In this document: positions 43,101 to 52,300 of the stretch, in pieces
Numbering within the stretch: position 1 is the first letter of the stretch
How the letters are laid out: every line of letters starts with the position of its first letter
DNA from: a virus
Strand: one strand, 5' to 3'
Length of the DNA: 64,000 nucleotides
Virus record (IMG/VR): IMGVR_UViG_3300028829_005735
Span: 1-64,000 of that record
Notes under the pieces: generated by a model
What the model was told of the DNA's origin: nothing
The model's input: only the letters and a program-made list of their open reading frames with translations
Databases searched by the model: none
Program-made: the position numbers and the translations under genes

Positions 43101-44608
43101 TTAGGTTTGTAAATTCTATATAATTGTCCCTTGCTATCTTGATATAGCATTGCAGATGTGTTATTTGGATCTGCTAGGTTAGTTGTTATTATTCTATTTT
43201 CAGAATTATCTTTTACCGGCTTAGTTGCTTGGAAAGTATTAAAGAAGTTTTCAACTTGTTTTGCGTTTACTTTCTTTTTATAAATAGTAACCTCTCCATT
43301 AGCCGAAACTCTAATAGGTGACCTTTCGTTTACTGCTAAATAGTTTGACACCAAATTTCTTATTTCATTAGCATTTAATTTAGAGCCGTTCTCATTAACT
43401 AAATTCTTATTTGTCAATAGTTCAACTAATGTTTTTACGACTTCTGGATTCGATGAAATATCATTTGGTATTATTGCAGCTTTTGACTCGTGTAAGTCAC
43501 CTCCCGTTAACACATGAAATGTACCATCATTTTTTTCATCCGTAGATAGAGTAAGGTTATCTATATTAGATAGCGTTGAGAGTTGAGTTTTATTCTTTGT
43601 AGTTTCGTTGTATCCAAATGTAGAACTAGCAGGATTTATTTCTAATAACATAGATCCTTGTTCACGAATAGCTTTAAATAAGCTTCTCCCATCCTCGGCA
43701 TTCTCCATTAGGATTTCATAAATTTCATCCTGGGTGAAATCATCTCTTAACATAGATGCCTCAAAAGCTGCAAACTTCTTCTTTAATGTATCACTTACTT
43801 TTTCTTTTTTACCATGTGTATAATTAAAGTATCCATCTTTAACCACACTTGGAGATTGAGTTGAGATTACTGGTATGCGACCACTTTCAGTAACAGCTCC
43901 GTTAGAGTCGAATTGAACCGGGTTACCATTTTTATCAGCAATAATAAAAACAATCATGTTTTTTGCAGTAGTCTGATTCTTAGGCCTAGATGCTATAGAG
44001 AAATCTAACTCTCCTTTTACTTTAGATTCCAATTCACTATAAGGCATAGCAAGTATTTGAAAATCTTTAGAACCATTTTTTACTTTATCTAAAACAGTTC
44101 TTTTAGCAGCATACGCAGGAGCTTTATCTGTATCTACATCATTCTCAATACTCATTGTTTCAGAACCTTGAGTAGTTTCAAATTTTATATGAACAGCTTC
44201 ATTTGGATCGTAGTCCTCCGTCTCGGCCTCCGTAATAACTTCTTCGATTTCTTCTTCAACAATATCGATGGGGGTACTCACCGATGTTTGAATTTTTTTT
44301 ACAAGCGATTCTAATTTTGTAGGATCATTCAAGGCAGACATACTTTCCAACATGTCTGCACCTATTTGGTCTTGTAAGGTTGGAATAGTATTATTTAAAG
44401 CCATTGGAGCAAGAGCCAAGTGTTGGAGTATAACCTCGTGATTATCCATCGATTCTGTATCTCCAGATAATGCCAATGCTTCATTATACAAAGCTTTGTA
44501 TAAGTCTCCAGCGTCATTGTAATTATTATTTTTTTGAAGCTCTAGTGCTTTTGATTTAAAAAAAGCATTGAAATCCTTAACGGATTGTTCTGATATACAA
44601 ATCTTCAT
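34106..44608 (-). CDS. Giant virion RNA polymerase-type protein, 3500 aa
   Basis: Residues 2113-2117 read DFDVD, in SEIVAKAGSDFDVDKLF, preceded by RAVAPRIPSQAMNSLEFM. This matches the catalytic loop of crAss-like virion RNA polymerases (DFDID in phi14:2 gp66), the active-site loop of the two-barrel polymerase fold; the Asp side chains bind the catalytic Mg. Other parts: a zincin motif HEAWH (644-648); a SLOG-like FNVGMNSGID (3153-3162); a possible NADAR-like segment (about 3210-3345); a second zincin motif HEQDH (3445-3449). At 3500 aa it is far longer than gp66 (about 2180 aa). It is coupled to the 1573 aa gene by TAATG. Confidence 0.85.
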   Translation of the reverse strand: MKICISEQSVKDFNAFFKSKALELQKNNNYNDAGDLYKALYNEALALSGDTESMDNHEVILQHLALAPMALNNTIPTLQDQIGADMLESMSALNDPTKLESLVKKIQTSVSTPIDIVEEEIEEVITEAETEDYDPNEAVHIKFETTQGSETMSIENDVDTDKAPAYAAKRTVLDKVKNGSKDFQILAMPYSELESKVKGELDFSIASRPKNQTTAKNMIVFIIADKNGNPVQFDSNGAVTESGRIPVISTQSPSVVKDGYFNYTHGKKEKVSDTLKKKFAAFEASMLRDDFTQDEIYEILMENAEDGRSLFKAIREQGSMLLEINPASSTFGYNETTKNKTQLSTLSNIDNLTLSTDEKNDGTFHVLTGGDLHESKAAIIPNDISSNPEVVKTLVELLTNKNLVNENGSKLNANEIRNLVSNYLAVNERSPIRVSANGEVTIYKKKVNAKQVENFFNTFQATKPVKDNSENRIITTNLADPNNTSAMLYQDSKGQLYRIYKPKFSYNNKNFVEISIKNGTVTTNPIENKEHVVKTGSTKSFVNKAGVLKVYHPKLGYTLNPASYDNQPGLNKIKEQKGENAEVTLLEEQHALSWFKGSPLNDIIELENERLDSKDRPKSRVAVARWVENGIILYKGSDLTDIYHEAWHAYTQGILSPADKVKLYDSVRKLKGKSNHSYKQIEEFLAEEFRAYAIGKSKVKKTSVIGKFFQRIMDFLDKMFGKHSKSDLSKNSVVQDIVTENFKNLYTGNIDVTQYSSENFMFETLNKNINFPNASKGVANRLSAQQTSLLMGTVDSLVSTYLDQHNDEKLSKGYASVESLKAAYNGALHELIKLRNEQEKLRDASNPLSEEFEAHSKNFEMLDAAVDNFGDVEKMSNNIFAGEDPTNVIGFHLRNGKVYNYNTISDIIQQDDQQAEEDVTGKLFDRGGNDQSLFDMADEHIVYMLSTIHRQKTVRGKYTLQEARKLGNLRLKGKLKFGQETERNTLGVPVLERSVVVMAKLGKLLNSTPNGDMMYQKMQEAKSKDKVIAQVLEKLGPYKSDSLDQTLLWSKFIQTFSKSNNKLQQLIMETEIDNEGNLIVKSKYGTTLGGTKPVSRAWESSFPAMPSEYLISTPGGIELNAQGILNDFLVETSEGKWKLKKKDDYVNFYRSLGINITDTAEIEKALATKYDVLNAIATRLKNHVKVNAHNAEIGQNLNKINSLRSLFGAHESLNFDETDTQNESGLNSYYNTIQKVEFELSDKFNSFMSVNAPGDTQSELSLNSTASIVTNDINAIPEGMSLQDAITKFPHLKFLDPANDPMIRANRYHKLLFDKNGLRTDVKLTLNNFSGSTLLQEDNFIGLTNMDLDVNSKFMTDVYLSFFNKSEVTRMADKSTSLHMGIDFKQVFGTAEILEALKNPKDTTMFNELKDYLVAEIVRVNIIADIQNKGGMLDKGYRERGGKLFIFDDIFNSNTKKELLSLTDSTDFDTVAKALSTLKTSDLVEQVNEYFTEKTDYMMENFATELFITDSVMDTILRELPEELAETADEDTIREIMIGMFQRNKFLHNLDFTTLHLGDPALFDVEKEDFNKRNAGYISTGDIFRTDQAFMDFINSKDENGQIKARGWSNKVTGGKSEHKDYDGRINTGVIADHKAISEYLDEIQEALPGVDLKSYKEMEEGDGQGFIGFDSYRLLSIAQGIWTTEQEVQYNYIVDRATDENGNIIPGKYDQTEFTEFFPSMKLQSFGPLDTDAPLRQQANHKFNLVPLIPGMIKGTKLESLSQKMMEQGLDYVTFKSGSKLSTLSKNESGSDQYYNKDRSLNEDLVFEKNVIFAKYLKNQLKIHNKYKGKVTLPTQMRSILVSDLKDKDGNYLSKEHEQWHKDYLKNLNEIRKYKEQELYNELGIKDVKSLIQDSSKLVNMIRREFTSKDYTERQIEFLFDGGNLKSDLSTALTADQVEKLLVSLIDKRLTKIKVNGEGLIQVASTMSEKKGTTQIKGDKNSGTNGLRSYHNKDGKTVGMQVKISLQGNFEKLLYINGKDGKRIAKYTTRKNADGTTTKELDYELSLERLNETIKDENWLNENRDALRAVAPRIPSQAMNSLEFMEVAEFLPKNSGNIMIVPSEIVAKAGSDFDVDKLFTMFPNIDIYDGKVELVKYTTINTDVQGVKNKIKETTKKLKKTNDELSDLYTDLTETKELIQIGKKLESLYTEREDLANNTDALSKLRAEHVEKEIEALVEEQANYYEEVDGEFEDAADNDMLTQEKREIWNKINPLKEKQNSYQNEINDYKREISGASVKGLENELIDLIARRLSMETVYPELVKPNTNDMVEPLAKELSEFATDYKKYDRVNGTQTYNKNNEKQISPTQIFDPMYNINKQLENAVGMDTLGVGAIGSKFASIFQSIDMYLNPTNGLTHTEFDKLVSDRDNEVRELSPSEHKSVDEHIDYRIQLDHNTRMEEVNGKVQKVIDLSKTENVSGERVSDLLGQLINGWVDVAKDAWIFNIQGNKEVVPTLEFLLMAGVDFRQAVMLSSSKLVREYIQTKRKMNSAFYGLSELDQTNSETFDLIQFHNDIDALNEVLVNNGQEELNNIEQVYGESRNFSNPLEIKKNGTIEKLIKNMGKERNAHEKDQELQALLQFVSYEQTAKQITNLTMATKFDTATSASLAEVRNMQEKFDTLHENKALPENIKDRMLKDSPIGMFNTNELQLELWGQFFSLKTHKVISKTANEGIKGRFQKGRTKVENEKDFSEEFISYLYQNESTRIENNVYRGYTIFELENPGENEEYRVEDGKFFFSKPFVEGRVAGWPLGNSNSVKKFYIEKYIAEKDLDLDKVKDTLSYKMAEKAVALDPTKDLKDEYSDAEAIIKSGNSEQLFEGDHTYSKRLQELKEKFPTLAGQFTLVNDLTPDTSKYHRENLYLINQKEEGYKDIYEENLAILKEHPQPEIKEFFRMFDRFAVLQSGVKSYGKYVMTGVIDQNHVDKIVSPIKNDILSHFNALENDTESSYPLLQDFQTQFYKGEASHFKLFLMSKNRGAQFESDAYFGNTFRELDMRPLSLNSYPGKIPVMDMEMANASDKVIIHKVGNFPVKNYKEYSKINKYFSFINTNYTNALTEEYSKDEPVWVTGETMNDFATGGKNNEAAYQKTLERTFESYKTSINDAIEQGAEVFNVGMNSGIDSMTRKFLKKEKGLKEHKIVTKNGVYMQYSKANEVTPERLYSTIGGEANVNDRFTTPMKDLKVNLSIGTKPYTNIFHYLAAKKSLLSDKNTRLILKEKIEKNGTKYTEADWVNLISGIKLGADKSKYNEIDTILKTLIQVAETNPKFKSELEKSGKSLLTLGTGRSAFEKNFGRALLEARAEYNGPVTSMENISIELPSYKIDTGLSNKDGSKRFASTNGTTIKINPVKNVKELFDYMEGKEGGATSQQKQEVLKEMEKQGYGMSKIKELLTTPERADIFLILHEQDHIDNNDKDVYWAQGKDLMTEDKIAIEARASVNALMKIEIDNYTGEDPITCKT

Positions 44609-47600
44609 TACTTACATATTTTAAAGTGTTCTCTCATTTCCTCTTCTGTTGGGGTGTTTTCTGAGGACATCAATACTCCATTCGTAAAGTTACTTAATAC
44701 TTTAGATAAATCTACGATGTTTTGTTTTTCTAGTTCCGAAACAAGACCTTTACTTTCTTTGTTGAAATCATTTATGATACGACCTGTACCTCCATTAAAT
44801 TGAGCCTTGGTCATAGAGGTTCTATTTTGAATGATGCTATTGTAGTTGACAAGTTCTACTTTTGTTTTCATTAATTTGTCAACCTTCATTAAGCTTCCAT
44901 CTTTCATTTCAACTATGTCTCCGGGTTTAAGATTAGAGAATCCTTTTAAATCGGCTAATGAATTTTTAATTTTTTCAATTTCTGTATTAATTGTTGGAGT
45001 ATGTCTTTCAAATAACTCTTGATTTTCTAAAGAAATTTTTGCTAATAATTTAGTCAAATCCTCCTGACTTCTTAGGTTTGTATCGTTAGTTTTAAATATT
45101 GCCTTAACCTCTTTAACTTCTGTAGCCTTTATTCGTTTTAATCCGGCAACATATTCACGTTTTGTTTTACCCTGCTTTATAATACTAGCAATAGCCTCTG
45201 GTTTAAAACCAGCAATATCTTCGGGTGTATACCGTAACCCAATCATCTTGTCATATTGTGATTTCTCAAATTCTTTTTTGTTTTTTTCTACATCGGGATT
45301 GTTGTAATCAAATATTTTTTGATTTGCTAATTCCTTAGAGGTATCCAAAACATTTTTATCAAATTGAGGATCTCGTGCTAATATTTCGTAGACGTCTTGA
45401 ATTACTTCTTCGGTAATAGTATGACCATCCACTTTGTTCCCTATATTGTTCAGAATAACATCTTGGATAGCATTAACCCTATTAAAGTAATCTGTTGAAT
45501 CAACTTCACCAGGAGATTGCTTTTCAGCAAAAGCAATTAATTCAATAGCTCTTTGTTCACGAACATCTACATTTTCATCTCTTTCACGAACATCTACATC
45601 AAATGATTTACCATCACCCACAACATCTGGAATCTGTTCAGCTTGTTGCTTTTCAAATTTTTCTTGTAGATCTTTTAGAGCTGCGTCTCGACGGCTATCA
45701 AGTTTTTTATCATACTCTATTCCTTCCACCTTACCTGCGAAATCATGTGTATTTTTTTGAGTATCAAAATCTTTATTGATTTCTTCAACTTGAGCATCAT
45801 ATTCCTCTTGAGTCATAGGAACTTCCTCTTCTTCAACTTGAGTTTCGGAAACTTCTGTTTTGTTCTCAAGAATTGCATCAATATCCTCACGAGAAAGATT
45901 ATTAATATCTTCTTCGGTGTAATCTAACTCTTGAAGCTCTGCTTTCTCAGCATCGGATAATACTTCAAAAGTATCTGGAATTGGAGCAAGGTCTTCATTG
46001 TGTTCCTGAATAATTCGTTCTGCATCAGCAGAGTCATCAACCCAAGACCTAAACCTATCGGTTAAGTTGTCAGAAGAAAGGTCTTCAATATTTTTATCAA
46101 CTCTGTCTTCGTTAGCAACTTGATCGCGATATTCATTAATTAAATCATTAATAACTGCTGGAGGATAAGAATCAATGGAATCTCCTTCTTTAATTGTTAC
46201 ATTATCAGCTTCTGTACGTTGATAATCTCGTCTATCTGCTCCTCCACCGACTTCTCCAGCCATTTCTTCAGCACGCGCGGAATCTACCTCTCCATCTAAA
46301 GTTTCGGGAGCATCAGTCTTTTCTTTTGCACTAGGTTCTTTTAGATTTTCAGTCGGCTTATCGAGAATTTTATCATACATTTTCTCAACAATTGAAACGG
46401 CAAGCTCATGCTTTTCGTTTGGTACACTCGTACCATCCTTTTGGGTAGTTTTCCTAGGGATTTGATTTCCGGTTTCTAAATCGTAAAAAACAGGTGGTTG
46501 CTCACCCTTCTCAATTATATCATCTAAATGCATTAAGTGGAAACCTAATCCATTTTCATAAAGTTCATTAAGTCCTTTTGAAACGACCTCTTTGTTACGG
46601 CTCATTTTTAATGAGTTCTCAACATACCTTTTAAATTGAGCCATAAAGACTTCGTGCATCTCAACCTTTCGATTGACAAATTCATCCATTGACTTCTCAT
46701 TCATAAGAACATTAATAAGAAAGTCTAAGTCAGCATTTCGATTATCTAACTTATATGAATCTAAAAGTGACTCAAAAGATTTATTAGAAAGATTTTCAAA
46801 TGCAATCCCTTTTACTTTAGGAGCAATGGTTTTTAAGTATGCATTGTGTTCTTTATGCATATCTTTCTCAACTTTCTCTTGCTCTTTCTCGAGTTTCTTT
46901 AGTTCGTTTTCTTCTGTAGAAGTGAGTTCAACATCAGAACCTTTATAAGCTGAGATAGCATCTGAAAGTTCTGCAAATCTTTCAGTACTGTTATTGAATT
47001 CAGTAAGCGCTGCTAAACGAGCTTCTTTAGTTTTAAGAAGCTTTTTTGTTTTTTGATCTGCTTCCGAATATTCGATGGCTTGGATTTCAGATTCTAATAA
47101 ATCTATTTCATTTGAAACAGTTTCCGGATGAAATAATTTTTCGTAATCTGAAAAAAGAATATCACCAGCCGTATTATCTTTAAGCTCGGACCTCATGCCT
47201 TCGAGCATTTTCTTTTTACGTTCTATATTTTCATTTACTTCAGATGTAGAAAATATTAATTCTTGTTTAGCTCTTTCAAAATATGCATGGTATTGCCTAG
47301 CAGCATTATATTTTGGATCATTTTTATCAATCTTACTTAAGTCAATTGGATTTGTAATATTTTTATTTACAGATTCGTATACCTCTTCAAACTGCTCGGC
47401 TTTTGCAATTTGATTATCTATAATTTTATTACGTTGTTGCTGAGTAGTTTTTGTACCCACCGTTTTAAATGCCTCACCAAACTGTTCAGCATCCATTGTT
47501 TTCATTTCTTGAAGATGACTTTTGAATTGATCCATCATTCCATATTGCATAGCAACTGCTAAGTGATTACGATAGGATTTAGCTTTTGCATTTTGAAATT

Positions 47601-49329
47601 CAAATTGATCACCTCTACGAGAAGCCTCAAACATCTCCATTTCCATCTCGGCTTGAACGGCCAGATTGTTACCTTTATCCTTGAATACATCAGGACTATT
47701 CTCATATAATTCACTTAAAATTTTAACATCTGATTCAAGACGGGTTCGTTCTGAAGTTTTAGAAGCTTTATATGTAGTATTGTCTGTGAAATATTTATAA
47801 CCTCCACCTCTCGTTAATTGAGTACCAGCTTTAACTGTAAAGTTTACAGGAGAAACAACACCTCCCATAAAAAATCCAGACAAAAATGTTTCAAATCCTT
47901 GTCCTGATATTTGCTCTTTAATACCATGTAGCATACCATCAAACCAATCACCATGAGCTTCGGACCCATATTGGTGCATGTTTTTTGCATTAATCATTTC
48001 TTGAAGGTTCTCTTGAAATCCCTCACCAATGTTTGCAGTAAAATATGTGCCTCCTTTACTCCCAATATTTTTACCAATACGTTTTACACCAGTACCAAAA
48101 CCATCAGCAAATAACATTTTGGTTCTTTGGGGAATGCCGACAATACCTTTTCGGATAACTTTAGCATCACTCATTTTTCCAACAACATCGTAAAATCTAT
48201 TAGAACGAAGAGTTTTTCCAAAGCCTTTTAAGTCATCAAAGGCTTTATACATATTGTTGAATACAAGTTTGTTTGTTGCTGATATAGCAACCATATTTTC
48301 CCACCATGCATACGTAGAAGCTGTTTTGGCCTGCTCTGCATATTTTGCAGCATCTTCGTCTGTTAGAACTCCTTGGTGATTGCTTATTAAATCGTCATAT
48401 ACTTCATCTTCAAGCATTGAGCTTTCAAGTTTAGACTCTGTTGTGGCAAGGTGAATTGCTTTAACATCCCTAAACATAGAACCTGCTCCTAACATTAATT
48501 TACCACCTTCTGTAGTCTTTTTTAAGTCTTGAGCATTGTTTAATGTCTTAACAAAATTTGTGGTGTTTTCAAAAGGATTTAAGAGATTTAAAGCTCTTTC
48601 TCCTGTAGAAAGTTTCTTTGCTTTATTTACACCACGTATAGTTTTTTGTAAATCACTAGCCATACCCCAGGCATGCTTTAACCTACGAAATGATTGGTAT
48701 CCTTTGGCTGCCATAGCAGGAGCCGTTAATTCGGAGGCACCCCCTAAAGTTAAAGCTGTAATTCCTGCAAGAGCAACTTCTTCGATTACCATATCCGCAA
48801 CGATACCTACGGTATATCCAGAATTCATTACTAGATTTTGCATAAACCCTTCGACACCTCCTCTTGTAGAGCTATACGTATCTGCAATTCTTGCGTATTC
48901 TTTATCTGAGTTATCTGAAGCCCACGTTTCAAATAAGGCATTATCTGTAAATCCTATTTTTAAAAGCTTTCCTGCAGCTGTAAAACTACGATCCCATTGT
49001 TCACCACTTGTAAGATTGTCATTATACCATTTTGCATTATCTATATACGGATTGTACCCATATTTATTGAACTTAGAATAAGTCTGAAGCTTTTCAAAGT
49101 TCTTGTCATATGCAGATGCATTAAAGTTTTTAATTGTTCCTGAAAATACTTTCTCTCTTTCAGTTAATGCATATGGATTCGGATCGTTGTCTTTACTTTC
49201 GTTTAACCGACGTAAATCTTCATCATAACCTTTTTGATCCTCTGAATCGATAGGGGTAGTATCAACAGGGATGGAATTTCTTCTTGCTAAATCCTCATCC
49301 AATAATCTTTGTTCTTCTGGTGAAATCAT
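44608..49329 (-). CDS. Giant cargo-type virion protein, 1573 aa
   Basis: Not enzyme-like. The first 150 residues are polar; about 163-208 form a hydrophobic region (GIVADMVIEEVALAGITALT, then ASELTAPAMAAKG) of the kind seen in crAss-like cargo or ejected proteins. Much of 600-1300 is coiled-coil and highly charged (KKLEKEQEKVEKDMHKEHN). The size and place between the cargo genes and the polymerase-type gene suggest a component that enters the cell with, or scaffolds, the polymerase. The function is inferred from neighbours. TAATG joins it to the polymerase gene. Confidence 0.72.
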   Translation of the reverse strand: MISPEEQRLLDEDLARRNSIPVDTTPIDSEDQKGYDEDLRRLNESKDNDPNPYALTEREKVFSGTIKNFNASAYDKNFEKLQTYSKFNKYGYNPYIDNAKWYNDNLTSGEQWDRSFTAAGKLLKIGFTDNALFETWASDNSDKEYARIADTYSSTRGGVEGFMQNLVMNSGYTVGIVADMVIEEVALAGITALTLGGASELTAPAMAAKGYQSFRRLKHAWGMASDLQKTIRGVNKAKKLSTGERALNLLNPFENTTNFVKTLNNAQDLKKTTEGGKLMLGAGSMFRDVKAIHLATTESKLESSMLEDEVYDDLISNHQGVLTDEDAAKYAEQAKTASTYAWWENMVAISATNKLVFNNMYKAFDDLKGFGKTLRSNRFYDVVGKMSDAKVIRKGIVGIPQRTKMLFADGFGTGVKRIGKNIGSKGGTYFTANIGEGFQENLQEMINAKNMHQYGSEAHGDWFDGMLHGIKEQISGQGFETFLSGFFMGGVVSPVNFTVKAGTQLTRGGGYKYFTDNTTYKASKTSERTRLESDVKILSELYENSPDVFKDKGNNLAVQAEMEMEMFEASRRGDQFEFQNAKAKSYRNHLAVAMQYGMMDQFKSHLQEMKTMDAEQFGEAFKTVGTKTTQQQRNKIIDNQIAKAEQFEEVYESVNKNITNPIDLSKIDKNDPKYNAARQYHAYFERAKQELIFSTSEVNENIERKKKMLEGMRSELKDNTAGDILFSDYEKLFHPETVSNEIDLLESEIQAIEYSEADQKTKKLLKTKEARLAALTEFNNSTERFAELSDAISAYKGSDVELTSTEENELKKLEKEQEKVEKDMHKEHNAYLKTIAPKVKGIAFENLSNKSFESLLDSYKLDNRNADLDFLINVLMNEKSMDEFVNRKVEMHEVFMAQFKRYVENSLKMSRNKEVVSKGLNELYENGLGFHLMHLDDIIEKGEQPPVFYDLETGNQIPRKTTQKDGTSVPNEKHELAVSIVEKMYDKILDKPTENLKEPSAKEKTDAPETLDGEVDSARAEEMAGEVGGGADRRDYQRTEADNVTIKEGDSIDSYPPAVINDLINEYRDQVANEDRVDKNIEDLSSDNLTDRFRSWVDDSADAERIIQEHNEDLAPIPDTFEVLSDAEKAELQELDYTEEDINNLSREDIDAILENKTEVSETQVEEEEVPMTQEEYDAQVEEINKDFDTQKNTHDFAGKVEGIEYDKKLDSRRDAALKDLQEKFEKQQAEQIPDVVGDGKSFDVDVRERDENVDVREQRAIELIAFAEKQSPGEVDSTDYFNRVNAIQDVILNNIGNKVDGHTITEEVIQDVYEILARDPQFDKNVLDTSKELANQKIFDYNNPDVEKNKKEFEKSQYDKMIGLRYTPEDIAGFKPEAIASIIKQGKTKREYVAGLKRIKATEVKEVKAIFKTNDTNLRSQEDLTKLLAKISLENQELFERHTPTINTEIEKIKNSLADLKGFSNLKPGDIVEMKDGSLMKVDKLMKTKVELVNYNSIIQNRTSMTKAQFNGGTGRIINDFNKESKGLVSELEKQNIVDLSKVLSNFTNGVLMSSENTPTEEEMREHFKICK

Positions 49330-49330
49330 C

Positions 49331-52300
49331 TTATTCAGCTATTGGATTGTGTTCTTTATAATAAGGTTTAGATATTGCATTTATAATTCTATCGATTTCA
49401 TATTCGATTGCCTCTGGATTTTGATATAATAATAAGTTTGGATCAAGATAATCATTAATATCCTTAAATACCTTTCTATCGGTTGTATGGTCCCATGAAT
49501 AGATATCTCCTGTTACAGCAACACCGGTTCCATCAAGACTTATTTTAATTCCCTCTGGTGTAAGATGATCACCTTTTTTGTAAGTATATCTACCTACGTC
49601 ACTTAACATTTGAGCCTTACTTCCTCCATTATGTGCCTCTTGAAGAAGTCTAGTTTGATGATGAGAGGTGTTTAAATCAAACTCATATACCTCACCACCT
49701 GTTACAGCAACTCTCATAGTTTGCCAATCGGATTTAGCAAGACCCGTTTTACCATCTTTAGGGTGGTGTTTACCACCTATAGCATTAAATTCAATACTAC
49801 TAATATCAAGGTCCCCACTCAATATGCTATTGATTATTTCATTTTTTTGATCATTAGTTCCTTCGTGCATATATTCAAAGTTACCTTGTGCAATTTGTTT
49901 TTTTCTGAATACACCTGTTCTTGCACCGTCTACATCTGCTGATACCATTACATTTAAGTAGTCTCGAATATCTTTAATTGTTCCCTGATCATCAACATTA
50001 AGCATGTCGGGATCCAATGTTGTATAGGTTGTACTCAATCTACTTCCGATTCCAGGCATATAAGGTTTTTCGTTTTTATACCCGTTCTCTTTATAGACAG
50101 CATCCATAGCTTCAGCATATAATCGACGACCGTTTTTAATAGTTTCACTAGTCATACCGTCGATGTCATACTTAAACCTACCATTTGCGTCTATAAAATC
50201 ATCGGCTGTATATACTTGTTTTCCTGCAAAATCTCCTGTCCCTTCTTCCCATATAAATTGTTGAAAGTATTTACTACCTTTCATTTCTGCTCTCAAAACT
50301 CTTTTGATATCCGTAGCATTATCTCTTTTACTTTCGGTATAACCATTATATGTTTCGTCTTGCACCTCATATTTTTTAGCTGCATCTTTATATGGTTTAC
50401 TGTTAAAATAATCATTAACCCCTTCTGACTTATTTCGAAGTTTAGTTTTATAAATTTTGTCACCTAAATAATTACTGTCTGCTACAAGCTTTTTTATTAC
50501 ATCTAAAGAAAGGTTTTTATCTAATTGAGTATCGCTTAAATGAAGTCCTCTAAGCTTTCCGTATGATCCTTTTCCCTTACCTTTAAGATGACCACCTTTA
50601 AGAGGAACTGCAGAGAAAAATAGATTTGATCCTCCTTCGTCAAAATCTTTATACAATGAACCTATATTATGTGTTTCTCCACTAGCTCCAACCCAAGTAA
50701 GAGTCCCGGAAGTAGTAGACCCACCAGTACTAATAAGATAATCATGAACAGTTTTTTGTAAAGATTTAAACTCATCAGAATCCTCATCTATAGTTTTAAG
50801 CCATTCTTCTGTAAACTTCTTAGCCAATTGCTGCTTTCCTTTTAATGCAGCCTGATCGTTTTGTTTAAAGTGTTTTTCTGCTTTCCCTTCTCCTGCATCA
50901 CCATCACTTTCAGTACCTGTGGTTCGCACCCATTGTGTTCCCGATTCGGCAGCTTTTATAGCAGAATTTACTTCGTTAATACGAGTACCTAATTTCTCGT
51001 TTACTATTTTTTTATCTTCTTTACTTAAGTTCTCGTAACCTATTTTTGCAACTTTTTTGTAGTATTTTTGTTTTGCAGGATCGGTATGTCCTTCTGCAAC
51101 AAAAGACATCATATCATTTACGTCTTTCGGTTCATAATCAGACCAGTTATATCCAGAAAAATCCTCCCCTTCTTCTCTTTGTGGCAAAGGGTTTCCCAAA
51201 TTTTCTGAAAGCCATTCTCCTGCTTTTTTGAAAAGGCCCATAAGTCCACCGGTAGCTTCACTACCACCACCATCAGCACCATCACCGGCAGTTACCTGTC
51301 CACCTCCCATTTCTAGTATGGTATTGTAGTCTGGGTTATCTTTCAATACTTTACCCCAAGTTGTTCCACCTTTTTCATCTAAAAGTGCTGCTTGTTGTTC
51401 AGTAATCCACTTTGCTCTAGCTGTTTTCACCTTCTCATTATGAGCCATGGCAGCAACTCTCTTGGGATCGGAGGGATTCTTCCCTTTTTTTGAAAGGTCA
51501 GTAGCGGTATAATAATCGAATTTTTTATTAGCAGCAGCTACAATCTCAGACATAGCCTGCTCCCCTTTACCTCCAAAAGCTTTAGTGAATCGTTTGTTAA
51601 TCGTGTGAGCAATACTCATGCCTCCACCACCTTCACCTTTGAATTCAGCTAAGTCAAGTCGGCCTTGTTGTTTTACATTTTCAAGTTCTAAACGACCTTT
51701 CTGCTTGACACCTTCTAAAGATACGTTGTATCCATGTTGAATCCTCATTTTAGCTTTCTCATCTAGTTCTAATAATGTTTCTTCATCTCTATGAGAAAGA
51801 GTTTTAGCAGTACTTCGTAACTCTGCATCTAGTTTAATTAATCCTGAAGCTTGGTCAAGTTGGTGACCGATATTACGAATAACACGATGGTTATTTGCAT
51901 TCTTTAAAGCTGTTTGAGAAATTTCAGCAAATCCTTTTGCCTTATCCGATAACCCTTTTAATTGCGATAACTCTACATACTTAACATAATTTGCATCACC
52001 TATACGCATCAAGCCCTTATCTTTCATTTTTTCTAGGGCTTTTAGTTGACGATCGATACTTTCATTATCGGCACCAATCTCTATAGCAATTTTATTAACG
52101 GCTTCGTTTAACGTTTTAGATTGTTCGGTAATATAGCCTACCTCTGCTTCTTGCATCGTTTTAAAGTTTCCTGCATTTATCTGGTTTGTTGCCCAATCTT
52201 TTCTTTCGTTATACGATTCAACTTCAAATTGTTTTTGGTATCCAGGATTATCAGCATATAATTTATCGAACAACTCCGTAAGAGGAGTTTCAAGCAGTCT

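Noticed and set aside
45540-45600. Short direct repeat of DVRERDENVDVRE in the 1573 aa protein
   Set aside because: A duplicated 18-base unit in an acidic, low-complexity region; no sign of a CRISPR or mobile element.
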